Counted from the stretch's first letter, positions 24,133-32,059 are shown. The stretch is 33,871 nucleotides of DNA from Firmicutes bacterium UBA5774 (GCA_002418625.1 DIEM01000052.1:10125-43995); one strand, 5' to 3'. Program-made: numbers and translations. Notes: generated by a model not told the origin, from the sequence alone.

Positions 24133-26070
24133 TCACCAGCTTCCGCCGCCGCCTCCCCCGAATCCGCCGCCAGAGAAGCCGCCTCCCCCGGAGAAGCCCC
24201 CGCCGCCACCGGAGAGCCCTGACGATTGGGGCGCCGGCGGTACAGTTATGTTGTTCTCCATAGCGCGCAGCGAATGATTGAAGGTATTCATGAATAACCA
24301 TGTATTAAAATTACGACCCGTATAATCTGATCCTCCGAACCATTGAGGCGGCTCGACAGCGATGCTTTCGAATTTTTTGGCCCAAAGGCTGGTCAGTCCC
24401 ATGACATAAGCGTAGGGCAGCACGTCGTAGAAATACGACGGAGTTTCTTCTACCAGCAATTTGATCCTGTCCAGCTCCGCCTTTTCGATAAATGCGCGAA
24501 GACCCAGGATCTTTCCCATCCATTCAGCGCTCTTTCGTGTTCTTTGGCGCATTCTCGCCGCCATCTGAAGTGTAAAAAGCGACGCCGCTGCAGCGGCTAT
24601 TCCTTCAACGGGCATCTCGAGCGCATACCAGCTGAAAACGACTGCTTCGAGAGCCAATATGATCAGGAACAGGATGCTGAATATTCTGGCTGCCCTTAAT
24701 TTGCCTCGGGACATACTGTCCCTCCTGTCATGGATCGCGATGGCGATCGCGAAACAGATGAGATTCGCCGCTATCATCACACCCGCCAGGATGTATATGT
24801 ATGGCGGCTGAAATGTGAGATATGCTCCGATCAGAAGCATCGACGACATGGGTACCATCATCAGCAGGACCGCGACAGCCCTCGCAAGCAGTGAGCTTTG
24901 CGTGAATACCCTGTTCCCGCTGTTTTCGGTAAAATGGGCTTTCAGCTGCTCCTTTGTGACCATGAAGGTATCATAGAAATTCTCCTTCAACTCATGGGAA
25001 TAAACCTGGTCATTATCATGAAAAAGCCCGTTGAACATGGTCATTTCGTAGGTTTTGGCGTCATCAGGCAGATCTTTGAGCTTTGTCAGCGCGAACGCGT
25101 CGTCCTGTTCCTGTTGAATGCTCAAATAGCCCAGGTTTGCCCAGTGGAGGATCATCGAGACTACATCCCTGTTGTCAACGACGCCATCCAGAATATAACC
25201 AATCTCCCCGGATGTGATTTGTTCAGGCGGATAAAATTCGACCGTCTGCACGATTTTAAGATCCCTGCCGAACAGAAACCAAATCAGGAATGAGAGAATT
25301 GCCGCACCGATGATCAATGCCCACATCAGCGCATAAAGCGGCGCATCGCTCTTCTCACCCTGAAAATACGCATCCTCCAGCAATATTCTGACCGTCACGC
25401 CTTCATTGACGGATAGCATTTGATCCGTGACTGCAGTGATGGTATTGCCCGATACCGTCCAGCTCACGGAAGCCGTGTCATTTCCGCCGAAATTCCCTGT
25501 GATGAATTCCACCTTGCCACTGTCGAAAGCCTTTGGCATATTGATCACGATCGTCGAGCTCTCGATTGACGTATTCCAGCCGGTCGGTATCAGATTGAAA
25601 TACAGATCGTCAAACCCTTCGATGCCATCATCGGGAATCGCATAGCGATATTTTATCGTGTACGTCTGCGCTCCCATCACAAAACGATCTGCATCTCCGA
25701 TCCTGATGACTTTGCTGTTGTTTTCGGAATAGACTTCATATGTATGCCCCTGGACGCTGATGTCTGTTACTGCCGCGCGATAATCAGAAGCGGAGCCGAC
25801 GCCGTCGATTTCCCGATACACTTTACCGGCATATGGTATATATCTATACAATCCATGCCTGAGCTCCGTGAATTCGACCTTGATCTCTTCAACGACCTGC
25901 AGTGCTTTATCCTCGCCGACATCGACGGTCACATTATATTCCTTCGTATCGTAATATTCCGCATAGGAAGGGAAGACCTGCAGGTACATTCCGGCCGCCA
26001 GAACCAAGACGGTCAGGAACAGCCTTGCCAACGCTGATTTCAATGGCCCCGTGCATTTCGTCGGTATCAT
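24133..26070 (-). CDS. DUF2207 membrane protein with Gly-rich C-terminal tail
   Basis: ATG 26070 sits 7 bp after AAGGAG; an alternative GTG at 26076 is too close to the site. The 645-aa product has a signal sequence (residues about 13-38), an extracellular beta-rich DUF2207 domain (about 40-255), a membrane segment near 258-283, a cytosolic domain with LHWANLGYLSI, two more membrane pairs near 400-450 and 465-510, and a final tail of about 29 residues made mainly of Gly with Ser and Phe, ending GGSW. The Gly-rich tail is typical for the family. DUF2207 proteins often neighbour LemA in Bacillota; their molecular role is unknown. It follows lemA by 11 bp. Confidence 0.85.
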   Translation of the reverse strand: MIPTKCTGPLKSALARLFLTVLVLAAGMYLQVFPSYAEYYDTKEYNVTVDVGEDKALQVVEEIKVEFTELRHGLYRYIPYAGKVYREIDGVGSASDYRAAVTDISVQGHTYEVYSENNSKVIRIGDADRFVMGAQTYTIKYRYAIPDDGIEGFDDLYFNLIPTGWNTSIESSTIVINMPKAFDSGKVEFITGNFGGNDTASVSWTVSGNTITAVTDQMLSVNEGVTVRILLEDAYFQGEKSDAPLYALMWALIIGAAILSFLIWFLFGRDLKIVQTVEFYPPEQITSGEIGYILDGVVDNRDVVSMILHWANLGYLSIQQEQDDAFALTKLKDLPDDAKTYEMTMFNGLFHDNDQVYSHELKENFYDTFMVTKEQLKAHFTENSGNRVFTQSSLLARAVAVLLMMVPMSSMLLIGAYLTFQPPYIYILAGVMIAANLICFAIAIAIHDRRDSMSRGKLRAARIFSILFLIILALEAVVFSWYALEMPVEGIAAAAASLFTLQMAARMRQRTRKSAEWMGKILGLRAFIEKAELDRIKLLVEETPSYFYDVLPYAYVMGLTSLWAKKFESIAVEPPQWFGGSDYTGRNFNTWLFMNTFNHSLRAMENNITVPPAPQSSGLSGGGGGFSGGGGFSGGGFGGGGGGSW

Positions 26071-26081
26071 GGACACTCTCC

Positions 26082-26648
26082 TTAAAACTGAACCTTGACA
26101 GCTTCTCTCTGTCCTTCTTCGGACACCTCGAACATAGGCTTGCGTGTAAAGTTGAAAATGCCGGCAATGATATTGTTTGGAAACACCTCGGTCATCGTAT
26201 TGAATTCCTTGACGACCGCATTATAATACTTTCTGGAATTGGCAATATCTTCTTCGACTCTTTGAAGCTGCCCCTGAAGATCCAGGAAATTGACATTCGC
26301 TTTAAGCTCCGGATAGGCTTCCGCTACCGCGAACAGGCTTTTCAGAGCTCCCGCAAGCATATTCTCCCCGGCGATCTTCCCTTCGATGGTCGTGGCGTTT
26401 GCCGCCATGTTTCTAGCTTCAGTCACCTTCTGAAACGTTCCCGCCTCATGTGCCGCATACCCTTTGACTGTCTCGACCAGATTCGGGATCAGGTCATATC
26501 TTTTTTTCAGATAGACATCCATCGTGGCAAAGGCTTCCTCCACGCGATTGCGCATGCTGACGAATCCATTGTAGGCGGAAATGACCCACCCGACGACGCC
26601 AATGATGATGACCGCCAGAACGATCAGAACTATTTTCCCTGTACTCAT
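26082..26648 (-). CDS. lemA: LemA family protein
   Basis: The 188-aa protein matches LemA throughout. It has an N-terminal membrane helix (residues 5-25, extracytoplasmic N-terminus in the family), then the conserved NGFVSMRNRVEEAFATMDVYLKKRYDLIPNLVETVKGYAAHE and a helical bundle with KSLFAVAEAYPELKANVNF and YYNAVVKEFNT. The start follows GGAGGTTGAG. The exact biochemical function of LemA is unsettled; it is a cytoplasmic-membrane protein linked to envelope or peptide presentation. A perfect 15-bp dyad (GCTGTT-ATC-AACAGC, 26666-26680) lies just upstream but has no U-run, so transcription from the MBL gene may continue into lemA. Confidence 0.92.
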   Translation of the reverse strand: MSTGKIVLIVLAVIIIGVVGWVISAYNGFVSMRNRVEEAFATMDVYLKKRYDLIPNLVETVKGYAAHEAGTFQKVTEARNMAANATTIEGKIAGENMLAGALKSLFAVAEAYPELKANVNFLDLQGQLQRVEEDIANSRKYYNAVVKEFNTMTEVFPNNIIAGIFNFTRKPMFEVSEEGQREAVKVQF

Positions 26649-26698
26649 CTCAACCTCCGGTTTCCGCTGTTATCAACAGCAATCCTAATTAATGATCT

Positions 26699-27577
26699 CT
26701 AATCGCGTTCCGAAAATTCTCTTATGACCACGTCAATCGTATGCCCGGCATTCATTTCGAAAGCCTCGATAGGCTGCTGGCTCAAAGACTGCTCCGACCT
26801 GAATTTTTTAGCGTAGCGCTTGATGATGTCCTGCTTGTCATAACCCTCCCGGTGCAGCCTGAGTATGAAATCCCGGCTGCTGATCATGGATTTCTGCGCC
26901 ATATCCCAGTAATTCTTCGCGAATTCGCCTGAAACAAGTCCATAATGAGGCGTAATGATGCATTTCGGGTGCAGATCCCGACATCTCTTGATGGAATCGA
27001 GCGTATCCTTGAAGCCGGTCAGATAAGAAGGCTCTACGCCGTTTTCGTCCGGCACGCCCGTGGTTTCGGACGTGAAAAGAATGCTTTCATTCCGTAAAAA
27101 AAACGATAGCGAGCATTTTGTATGGCCGGGCGTCTTGACGATCTCGATCTGTACATTGCCAAGATCAATGATATCACCGTCCCGCACCACTTCATCGATG
27201 GTCATTTCACTTACATCATAATCCGGCATCTCGCCCCCGAACATGTCGGCCGCCGTTTGGGACAGCTCTCTGATCAGACGCTGCGCAGAAGATTTCTGCA
27301 GTGTCCGTTTGCCGTGGGCCTCGCCAATGACAGTCAGCTCCGGCCAGGCTCTCCGCAGGATCGGGATACCGCCGACATGGTCATAATGAGTATGGCTGAC
27401 CAGTACGAAATCCAGCGGCTGTGCTCCAAGCACCGCCTTGATATTGCGCACGACCTGCGCTCCGCAGAAAATCATGCCCGCATCGACAACGGCCGCTCCT
27501 TCCCGCCCCGCTATCAAGTAGACTTCGCCCCCATCGCCTCCGGTGACTCTTGTTATATTATTCGGCAGCTGCATCAT
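26699..27577 (-). CDS. Metallo-beta-lactamase fold hydrolase
   Basis: The start is ATG 27577, six bases after AGGAG (an adjacent ATG at 27574 is the alternative), giving 292 aa. The zinc motif H-T-H-Y-D-H (SHTHYDHVGG) lies near residue 65. Further ligands appear in TPGHTKCS and ITPHYG, and a C-terminal helical extension of about 80 residues follows. This is a hydrolase of the glyoxalase II/MBL superfamily; the substrate cannot be told. It has its own promoter and precedes lemA on the same strand by 50 bp. Confidence 0.85.
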   Translation of the reverse strand: MMQLPNNITRVTGGDGGEVYLIAGREGAAVVDAGMIFCGAQVVRNIKAVLGAQPLDFVLVSHTHYDHVGGIPILRRAWPELTVIGEAHGKRTLQKSSAQRLIRELSQTAADMFGGEMPDYDVSEMTIDEVVRDGDIIDLGNVQIEIVKTPGHTKCSLSFFLRNESILFTSETTGVPDENGVEPSYLTGFKDTLDSIKRCRDLHPKCIITPHYGLVSGEFAKNYWDMAQKSMISSRDFILRLHREGYDKQDIIKRYAKKFRSEQSLSQQPIEAFEMNAGHTIDVVIREFSERD

Positions 27578-27611
27578 ATCAATCTCCTGTATTTCTGATT
27601 TATTCTTTCCT

Positions 27612-27640
27612 ATTATACTCCAGAATCGTTTCAAAAACAA
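27612..27640 (-). promoter_or_regulatory. Promoter of the MBL hydrolase gene
   Basis: On the minus strand TTGTTT (27640-27635) and a perfect TATAAT (27617-27612) are 17 bp apart, 35 bp before the start codon. Confidence 0.55.
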
Positions 27641-27649
27641 CAATAGCCA

Positions 27650-27686
27650 AAAAGAAAGACAGAACCGGTGGCCCTGCCTTTCTTTT
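27650..27686 (-). terminator. Terminator of sigI-rsgI
   Basis: A 9-bp arm AAAAGAAAG pairs with CTTTCTTTT, extended by CAG/CTG after one mismatch, and the minus strand continues into U-rich sequence. It sits about 70 bp past the rsgI stop and just before the MBL promoter. Confidence 0.75.
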
Positions 27687-27757
27687 CGCATTTAAAGCTC
27701 AATGATCTCCGCCCCGCCATTCGCGGCCCGCATCAATCAATTACTTTACTTAATGGA

Positions 27758-28756
27758 TCAATCGTTGTCCTCTTCGTCATCATCATCTTCGTCGTCATCG
27801 TCATCGTCGTCATCGTCGTCTTCGTCGTCATCATCATCATCGTCATCGTCGTCGTCCTGGCCATTCTTGTCCTTGCCATAAGCATTGCCTTTGCCAAGCT
27901 CTTCCTCTTCTGTGATGGCGTCGTCATCCAGATCGTCAAGTCCGTTTTCAGCCTTGACTGCTTCCTTGTTTGCCTTGATTTCCTTCATGATATCCCTGAC
28001 AGGCCTGTCGAGCCACTCCTCGATTTCTTCGTCCGTCAAGGAATCTCCGTCGGCCCCCGTGATACTGGCGTCAAGCTTTTCAACCAAATTCAGTTTTCCA
28101 GGAGTGACATTATAGCCAAATTCTTCACTGAGCTGCTCTGCTCTCTGAACTCTTTCCGCGCCAATACCGATCACCTGGATATTCTCGCCCAGCTCTTCAT
28201 CATCGGTATCGCTGTCATCGTCATCTTCAAAGATGATGGACTGGAGTTCCGTTCTCAAGCCTTCGATGAGCCTGGCTTCACGATCTTCATTCTTTGCCGT
28301 GATTCCGATAATCATGGCGTTGTCGTCCCAATTGTCGGGATCCAGATAATCAAGCTCTTCGAGAACCGCAAGCGTCTCCGCTATGACATCGTTGATATCT
28401 CCGCTTTTCCAGTCCACTTTCGTCACCACTTCCTCCGCCTCTTCGTTGAGTGCGTTAGCTTCGATCACATCATCGAGAAAATTGAGCGTATACTCAATTG
28501 AAGGATTTACATCCATCGTGACATAAGAGACAGGCGTGCTGTAAGCGATCACTCCGCCCCCCGCAAAAATAAGCAATGCTGCAGCCATTCCAGCCACTGC
28601 GGTCGTCCAATTCTTTCCAAATCTGAATTTTTTATTTTCCTTCATATCTATTTCCTCCCCTATTGAATACTGCTTATCAGGTACAACGGAAACGATCCCT
28701 GCCTGCGATAATACTGCAGCTTTTTTTTCCCTGATTTCCAATACGACTGCTTTCAT
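27758..28756 (-). CDS. rsgI: Anti-sigma-I factor RsgI-like protein with poly-acidic tail
   Basis: The 332-aa membrane protein overlaps the sigI stop by ATGA, so the two are translationally coupled. Residues 1-45 form the cytoplasmic RsgI N-terminal domain that binds SigI. One membrane helix spans 51-72. Just outside, the YVTMDVNPSIEY motif contains N84-P85, the bond reported to self-cleave in clostridial RsgI proteins. The outer part (to about residue 285) is very acidic, with a segment EDDDDSDTDDEE in the middle. The last 32 residues are only Asp and Glu apart from one Asn. Clostridial RsgI proteins often end in carbohydrate-binding domains; here an acidic tail takes that position, so a cation or charged polymer is a possible signal (inference). 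Confidence 0.85.
   Translation of the reverse strand: MKAVVLEIREKKAAVLSQAGIVSVVPDKQYSIGEEIDMKENKKFRFGKNWTTAVAGMAAALLIFAGGGVIAYSTPVSYVTMDVNPSIEYTLNFLDDVIEANALNEEAEEVVTKVDWKSGDINDVIAETLAVLEELDYLDPDNWDDNAMIIGITAKNEDREARLIEGLRTELQSIIFEDDDDSDTDDEELGENIQVIGIGAERVQRAEQLSEEFGYNVTPGKLNLVEKLDASITGADGDSLTDEEIEEWLDRPVRDIMKEIKANKEAVKAENGLDDLDDDAITEEEELGKGNAYGKDKNGQDDDDDDDDDDDEDDDDDDDDDDEDDDDEEDND
27761..27856 (-). repeat. GAT/GAC codon repeat encoding the poly-Asp tail of RsgI
   Basis: About 96 bases are a low-complexity run of GAT/GAC with a few GAA/GAG codons in the rsgI frame. The run is prone to triplet expansion or contraction, so tail length may vary between strains. It is coding sequence, not a CRISPR or promoter repeat. 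Confidence 0.85.
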
Positions 28757-29469
28757 GATTTACAACTCCTTTTAATATAACCCACATATTCCGAGAGACA
28801 CGGGTAATCCCCGCTTAGTATTTCCGTCGCTGCTATTATATACTTTCGATGACGCTCCAGGATTTTTCGGGGTACACTCGTGTTTTTTTCAATTATTTTC
28901 AGCGGCAGCAGTCCTGAAGCTTTCATCTCAGACAAAATGAACGGATTTCCAATGACGCAGCGCACAGCTGCGCTGCAGGCGTTCTTTGTTTTTGACGCTT
29001 TCGGCGATGCTTCGGCGACATCAAAAAAAGAAAATCCGTATTTTTTCAACATTTCACCAAGCAGAAGGATCTCCAAGGCGACATTCTCTTTAAGGCTATC
29101 CTCATTATATGCCGCCGCTGCCCTTGCTTCATCCTGCTCAAGCGCAAGATCACCGGGATCCATCAGAATCAATGATGCATGCCTGTTTTCCTTTCTGATC
29201 TCATCGATGAGGCGCCTTCTGATCACCATTTCCGCAAAGCTGAGGAAGCTTCCTTTCTCGTAGGAATATGCCTTGACTGCCTCGACGAAAGCCTCCATTG
29301 CGGTCAACTCTTCCTCGCTGTCCTTCGCCACATGGCGATTAAGCACTTTCCCCGCGCAGGACAAAACAAACCTTCTCTCTTTCGATAAGAATGCTTCCAG
29401 CACGGCATCATCTCCGGCAGCCCGGGTCGCCGTTTCATCGATATTTCTTCTTTTTATATTCAACTGCAT
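28753..29469 (-). CDS. sigI: RNA polymerase sigma factor SigI
   Basis: I select ATG 29469 because AGGA lies six bases upstream; the ATG at 29496 has no ribosome site. The product is 238 aa. The region-2-like segment reads SEEELTAMEAFVEAVKAYSYEKGSFLSFAEMVIRRRLIDEIRKENRHASLI, typical of SigI (a sigma-70 branch lacking standard region 4). A C-terminal domain ends with IIEKNTSVPRKILERHRKYIIAATEILSGDYPCLSEYVGYIK, the SigI-specific DNA-binding part. It responds to heat or envelope/polysaccharide signals through RsgI in other Bacillota. It is held by rsgI, encoded immediately downstream with a 4-base overlap. Confidence 0.9.
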   Translation of the reverse strand: MQLNIKRRNIDETATRAAGDDAVLEAFLSKERRFVLSCAGKVLNRHVAKDSEEELTAMEAFVEAVKAYSYEKGSFLSFAEMVIRRRLIDEIRKENRHASLILMDPGDLALEQDEARAAAAYNEDSLKENVALEILLLGEMLKKYGFSFFDVAEASPKASKTKNACSAAVRCVIGNPFILSEMKASGLLPLKIIEKNTSVPRKILERHRKYIIAATEILSGDYPCLSEYVGYIKRSCKS

Positions 29470-29528
29470 GATCATTCCTGTTCCATGATGCTTCATTAAT
29501 GGCGATATAAGATGAACGCAGCCCGGCT

Positions 29529-29558
29529 GCGAAATTATTCATCAGTATATAATTTCGC
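29529..29558. repeat. Perfect 10-bp inverted repeat upstream of sigI
   Basis: GCGAAATTAT (29529-29538) and ATAATTTCGC (29549-29558) are perfect complements 10 bp apart. The right arm overlaps the CGAA element of the candidate SigI promoter, so the repeat could be an operator or the first hairpin of the sigI leader RNA. Confidence 0.6.
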
Positions 29559-29583
29559 ATGGACGCTTTGCATTTTCGGGGTG
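29554..29583 (-). promoter_or_regulatory. Candidate SigI-dependent autoregulatory promoter of sigI-rsgI
   Basis: On the minus strand CACCCCGAA (29583-29575) is followed after 17 bp by CGAA (29557-29554). C-rich -35 elements of the ACCCC kind and a CGAA-like -10 are what has been described for SigI promoters, which often lie before sigI itself. No sigma-A promoter is seen at this place on the minus strand. Confidence 0.45.
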
Positions 29584-29586
29584 CTT

Positions 29587-30303
29587 CTATTCGCCCATAC
29601 GCGTGATATCCAAAATGATGAATTTATTCTTATTGAAATCGATCAAGCCTTCCCTTTTCATCTTGCCCAGCTCCCGCGACATCGCGCTTCTGTCCACAGC
29701 CAGATAATCGGCCAGTTCTTCCCGATTAAACGGAATCGTGAATTTGAGGCTTCCATGCATCGCATGCTGATCGAGCAGATAGGCGGATACCTTTTCTCTC
29801 ATGCTCTTCAGAAGCAAATAATCCATTTTCTTATTGAAAAGAATGTTTTTATACGCGAGGATCCCGAGCATATTCTGAACAAGCCTGGTATGAAAACCGC
29901 ACGCATTTCCGCAGCTTGTGACGATCCTGCTATAGTCCAGAAAGCAAATATTGCCGTCGCTCGTTGCCTGGACCGTTACGGGACTCTCTTTGATTCTGGC
30001 GCAGACCAGCGCCTCAGCGAACATGTCGAGCGGACCGATGGATGTCACGATCGATCTTCTTCCGAACACATCTTCCTTGATAATATCCACCGTCCCGGAA
30101 AGAAGTATCCCGATCTGCCTGACCGGATCTCCGGCCGACAGCAGATACTGCCCTTTCTCAAATCTTCCGAAAGTGGCGCGGAGGCATTCCAGAAGACTTT
30201 CGATTTCTGACGGTGAAATATTCTGGAACAATCTTGCCCGAGCCAGCAGCGGCGCCGCCTGCCTGATCCTTACAGCGCACTCGGCATCATTTTGCCTGTT
30301 CAT
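29587..30303 (-). CDS. Crp/Fnr-family regulator, probably HcpR-like
   Basis: ATG 30303 follows GGAGG with 6 bp spacing (an ATG 15 bp upstream lies over that site), giving 238 aa. Residues about 15-135 form the cyclic-nucleotide-binding-like sensor (FEKGQYLLSAGDPVRQIGILLSGTVDIIKEDVFGRRSIV). The dimer helix and winged helix follow, with recognition segment REELADYLAVDRSAMSRELGKMKREG. The classical cAMP-binding arginine pattern is not evident, and several Cys (in SCGNAC and elsewhere) could support a cofactor, as in redox or NO sensors. It is transcribed divergently from hcp, which suggests control of hydroxylamine/NO stress, as HcpR does in other anaerobes. sigI follows on the same strand. Confidence 0.82.
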   Translation of the reverse strand: MNRQNDAECAVRIRQAAPLLARARLFQNISPSEIESLLECLRATFGRFEKGQYLLSAGDPVRQIGILLSGTVDIIKEDVFGRRSIVTSIGPLDMFAEALVCARIKESPVTVQATSDGNICFLDYSRIVTSCGNACGFHTRLVQNMLGILAYKNILFNKKMDYLLLKSMREKVSAYLLDQHAMHGSLKFTIPFNREELADYLAVDRSAMSRELGKMKREGLIDFNKNKFIILDITRMGE

Positions 30304-30330
30304 AGCCCACCTCCACATTTTTTCTCTTTC

Positions 30331-30344
30331 GTTGCTTCGGCAAC
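30331..30344. promoter_or_regulatory. Candidate Crp/Fnr (HcpR-like) operator upstream of hcp
   Basis: GTTGC-TTCG-GCAAC is a perfect 5-4-5 dyad, the layout of Crp/Fnr-family sites. Its centre lies 41.5 bp upstream of the predicted hcp transcription start (about 30379), the usual place for class II activation. It is in the divergent region next to a Crp/Fnr gene. Confidence 0.6.
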
Positions 30345-30366
30345 ATTATTGCTGCTCTTACTGTAC

Positions 30367-30372
30367 TATAAT
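30367..30372 (+). promoter_or_regulatory. hcp promoter -10
   Basis: A perfect TATAAT follows TGTAC. At 16-18 bp upstream there is no -35 like TTGACA (only CATTAT), as expected for an activator-dependent promoter. Confidence 0.6.
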
Positions 30373-30449
30373 TGGCTTACAAACGCAAACCAAAATCGAA
30401 AAGTAATTTGGATCAAATGGAGACTGTAAATCGAAAGGAGAAAAATCAA

Positions 30450-31985
30450 ATGTCAAATATGTTTTGTTTTCAATGTGAGCAAACCGCGGGGGGCAAAGCC
30501 TGCACCAATGTCGGCGTCTGCGGCAAACAGGCCTCGACTGCCAATCTTCAGGACGAGCTGACCGGAAGAATGGTCGCTCTCGCAAAAAAATCCAAGGATA
30601 ACGTGCTTCCGAAGGAGGATTACAAAAAAATCATCGACGATCTTTTCCTGACAGTAACAAACGTCAATTTTGATGACGAGGATATCAAAAAACAGATCGA
30701 CATGCTCGATGTCAACGGCGACGTCATGGATATGTCGACCCTTTGGGGCGGCAATGAGGACATCCGTTCCCTTAAATCCCTGATCCTGTTCGGAATGAGA
30801 GGCATGGCGGCATACGCGCACCATGCGGCAGCGCTCGGCTATGAGGACGATGAAGTGAACGCGTTCTTCTGCAAAGGCCTTAAAGCCATCGGCGACGACC
30901 TTTCAGCCGACGAGCTGCTGTCCCTTGTACTTGAGCTCGGCAAGGTCAATCTGGCCTGCATGGCACTTCTCGATAAAGCCAACACCGAAACCTACGGCAC
31001 CCCGGTCCCGACAAAAGTATCCACCAATATCGGCAAGGGCCCGTTCATCGTCGTATCCGGCCATGACCTGAAAGATTTATATCTGCTGCTCCAGCAGACA
31101 GAAGGCAAAGGGATCGACATTTATACACATGGCGAAATGCTTCCGTGCCACGCCTACCCGAAGCTTAAGGCATTCAAGCATCTGAAAGGCAATTTCGGAA
31201 CCGCCTGGCAGAATCAGCAGAAGGAATTCATCGACCTGCCTGCCCCGGTGCTCTTCACGACCAACTGCATCATGCCGGTCAAGGACAATTATGCCGACCG
31301 GATCTATACAACAGCCATGGTCGCCTATCCCGGCATGGTCCATATCGATGATAAAAAAGATTTCTCTCCGGTCATCGAAAAGGCATTGGAGCTTGGCGGA
31401 TATCCCGAAGGCCGGAAAATGACCGGCATCAATGGCGGCGACACGCTGACCACCGGCTTTGGCAGGGGAACGGTCCTTGCAGCGGCAGGCACGGTCGTCG
31501 ACGCGGTCAAGGCAGGCGCCATCAAGCATTTCTTCCTGGTAGGCGGCTGCGACGGCGCAAAGCCGGGCAGAAATTACTATACGGAATTCGTCCGGAAAAC
31601 GCCTGCCGATACGATCATCCTGACTTTGGCCTGCGGCAAATTCAGATTCAACGATCTTGACCTCGGAGAGATCGGCGGCCTGCCCAGGATCATGGACATG
31701 GGCCAATGCAACGACGCCTTCAGCGCCATCGAAGTAGCGGTCGCCCTGGCAAATGCGTTCGATTGCGGTGTGAACGACCTTCCTCTGACACTTGTCCTTT
31801 CCTGGTATGAGCAGAAGGCTGTCTGCATCCTGCTGACACTGCTCTATCTCGGAATCAAGAACATTTACATCGGACCGACGCTTCCTGCTTTCGTTTCACC
31901 GAACGTACTGAAGATCCTCGTCGACAATTACAATCTGACACCGATATCCACGGCGGATGAAGATCTGAAAAAGATCCTTGGATAG
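30450..31985 (+). CDS. hcp: Hybrid-cluster protein (hydroxylamine reductase / NO-stress protein)
   Basis: The 511-aa reading starts at ATG 30450, behind AAAGGAGA. The N-terminal cluster ligands are C6, C9, C18 and C24 (CFQCEQTAGGKACTNVGVC). Ligand regions of the hybrid [4Fe-2S-2O] cluster are seen further on: HGEMLPCHAYP, FTTNCIMPV, GGCDGAKPGRNYY and TLACGKFRFN. The length and short N-terminal Cys spacing fit Hcp of strict anaerobes. The enzyme reduces hydroxylamine in vitro and is linked to NO detoxification and protein nitrosylation in vivo; it takes electrons from a ferredoxin or Hcr-like partner, none of which is adjacent. It is probably activated by the divergent Crp/Fnr protein. Confidence 0.95.
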   Translation: MSNMFCFQCEQTAGGKACTNVGVCGKQASTANLQDELTGRMVALAKKSKDNVLPKEDYKKIIDDLFLTVTNVNFDDEDIKKQIDMLDVNGDVMDMSTLWGGNEDIRSLKSLILFGMRGMAAYAHHAAALGYEDDEVNAFFCKGLKAIGDDLSADELLSLVLELGKVNLACMALLDKANTETYGTPVPTKVSTNIGKGPFIVVSGHDLKDLYLLLQQTEGKGIDIYTHGEMLPCHAYPKLKAFKHLKGNFGTAWQNQQKEFIDLPAPVLFTTNCIMPVKDNYADRIYTTAMVAYPGMVHIDDKKDFSPVIEKALELGGYPEGRKMTGINGGDTLTTGFGRGTVLAAAGTVVDAVKAGAIKHFFLVGGCDGAKPGRNYYTEFVRKTPADTIILTLACGKFRFNDLDLGEIGGLPRIMDMGQCNDAFSAIEVAVALANAFDCGVNDLPLTLVLSWYEQKAVCILLTLLYLGIKNIYIGPTLPAFVSPNVLKILVDNYNLTPISTADEDLKKILG

Positions 31986-31994
31986 CGGGGGTCA

Positions 31995-32023
31995 TTGACT
32001 CTGAATACAAGCTGCTATATAAT
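31995..32023 (+). promoter_or_regulatory. Promoter of the CsoR-family gene
   Basis: TTGACT (31995-32000) and a perfect TATAAT (32018-32023) are exactly 17 bp apart, starting 10 bp after the hcp stop codon. This is one of the best sigma-A matches in the window. Confidence 0.75.
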
Positions 32024-32033
32024 GATTTTACCC

Positions 32034-32044
32034 ATACCCGGTAT
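32034..32044. promoter_or_regulatory. Candidate CsoR/CstR operator over the transcription start
   Basis: ATACC-C-GGTAT is an odd-centred palindrome just downstream of the predicted start (about 32030) and immediately before the ribosome site. CsoR-family proteins bind G/C-tract dyads flanked by ATAC/GTAT, so this is a likely autoregulatory site, though shorter than typical ones. Confidence 0.5.
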
Positions 32045-32059
32045 AAGGAGATGATCATT

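Noticed and set aside
26666..26680. Terminator between the MBL gene and lemA (GCTGTT-ATC-AACAGC), also containing one DnaA-like TTATCAACA
   Set aside because: The stem is only 6 bp with a 3-base loop and no U-run, and a single DnaA-like 9-mer is expected by chance.
27761..27856. Possible tandem repeat or CRISPR-like array
   Set aside because: The period is three bases, without spacers, and it is in frame within rsgI.
27668..28501. A 277-codon plus-strand reading rich in Val and Ile opposite rsgI, resembling a membrane protein
   Set aside because: It is the antisense of the GAT/GAC repeat; the Val/Ile run is a complement artefact and rsgI on the other strand has clear domains and coupling to sigI.
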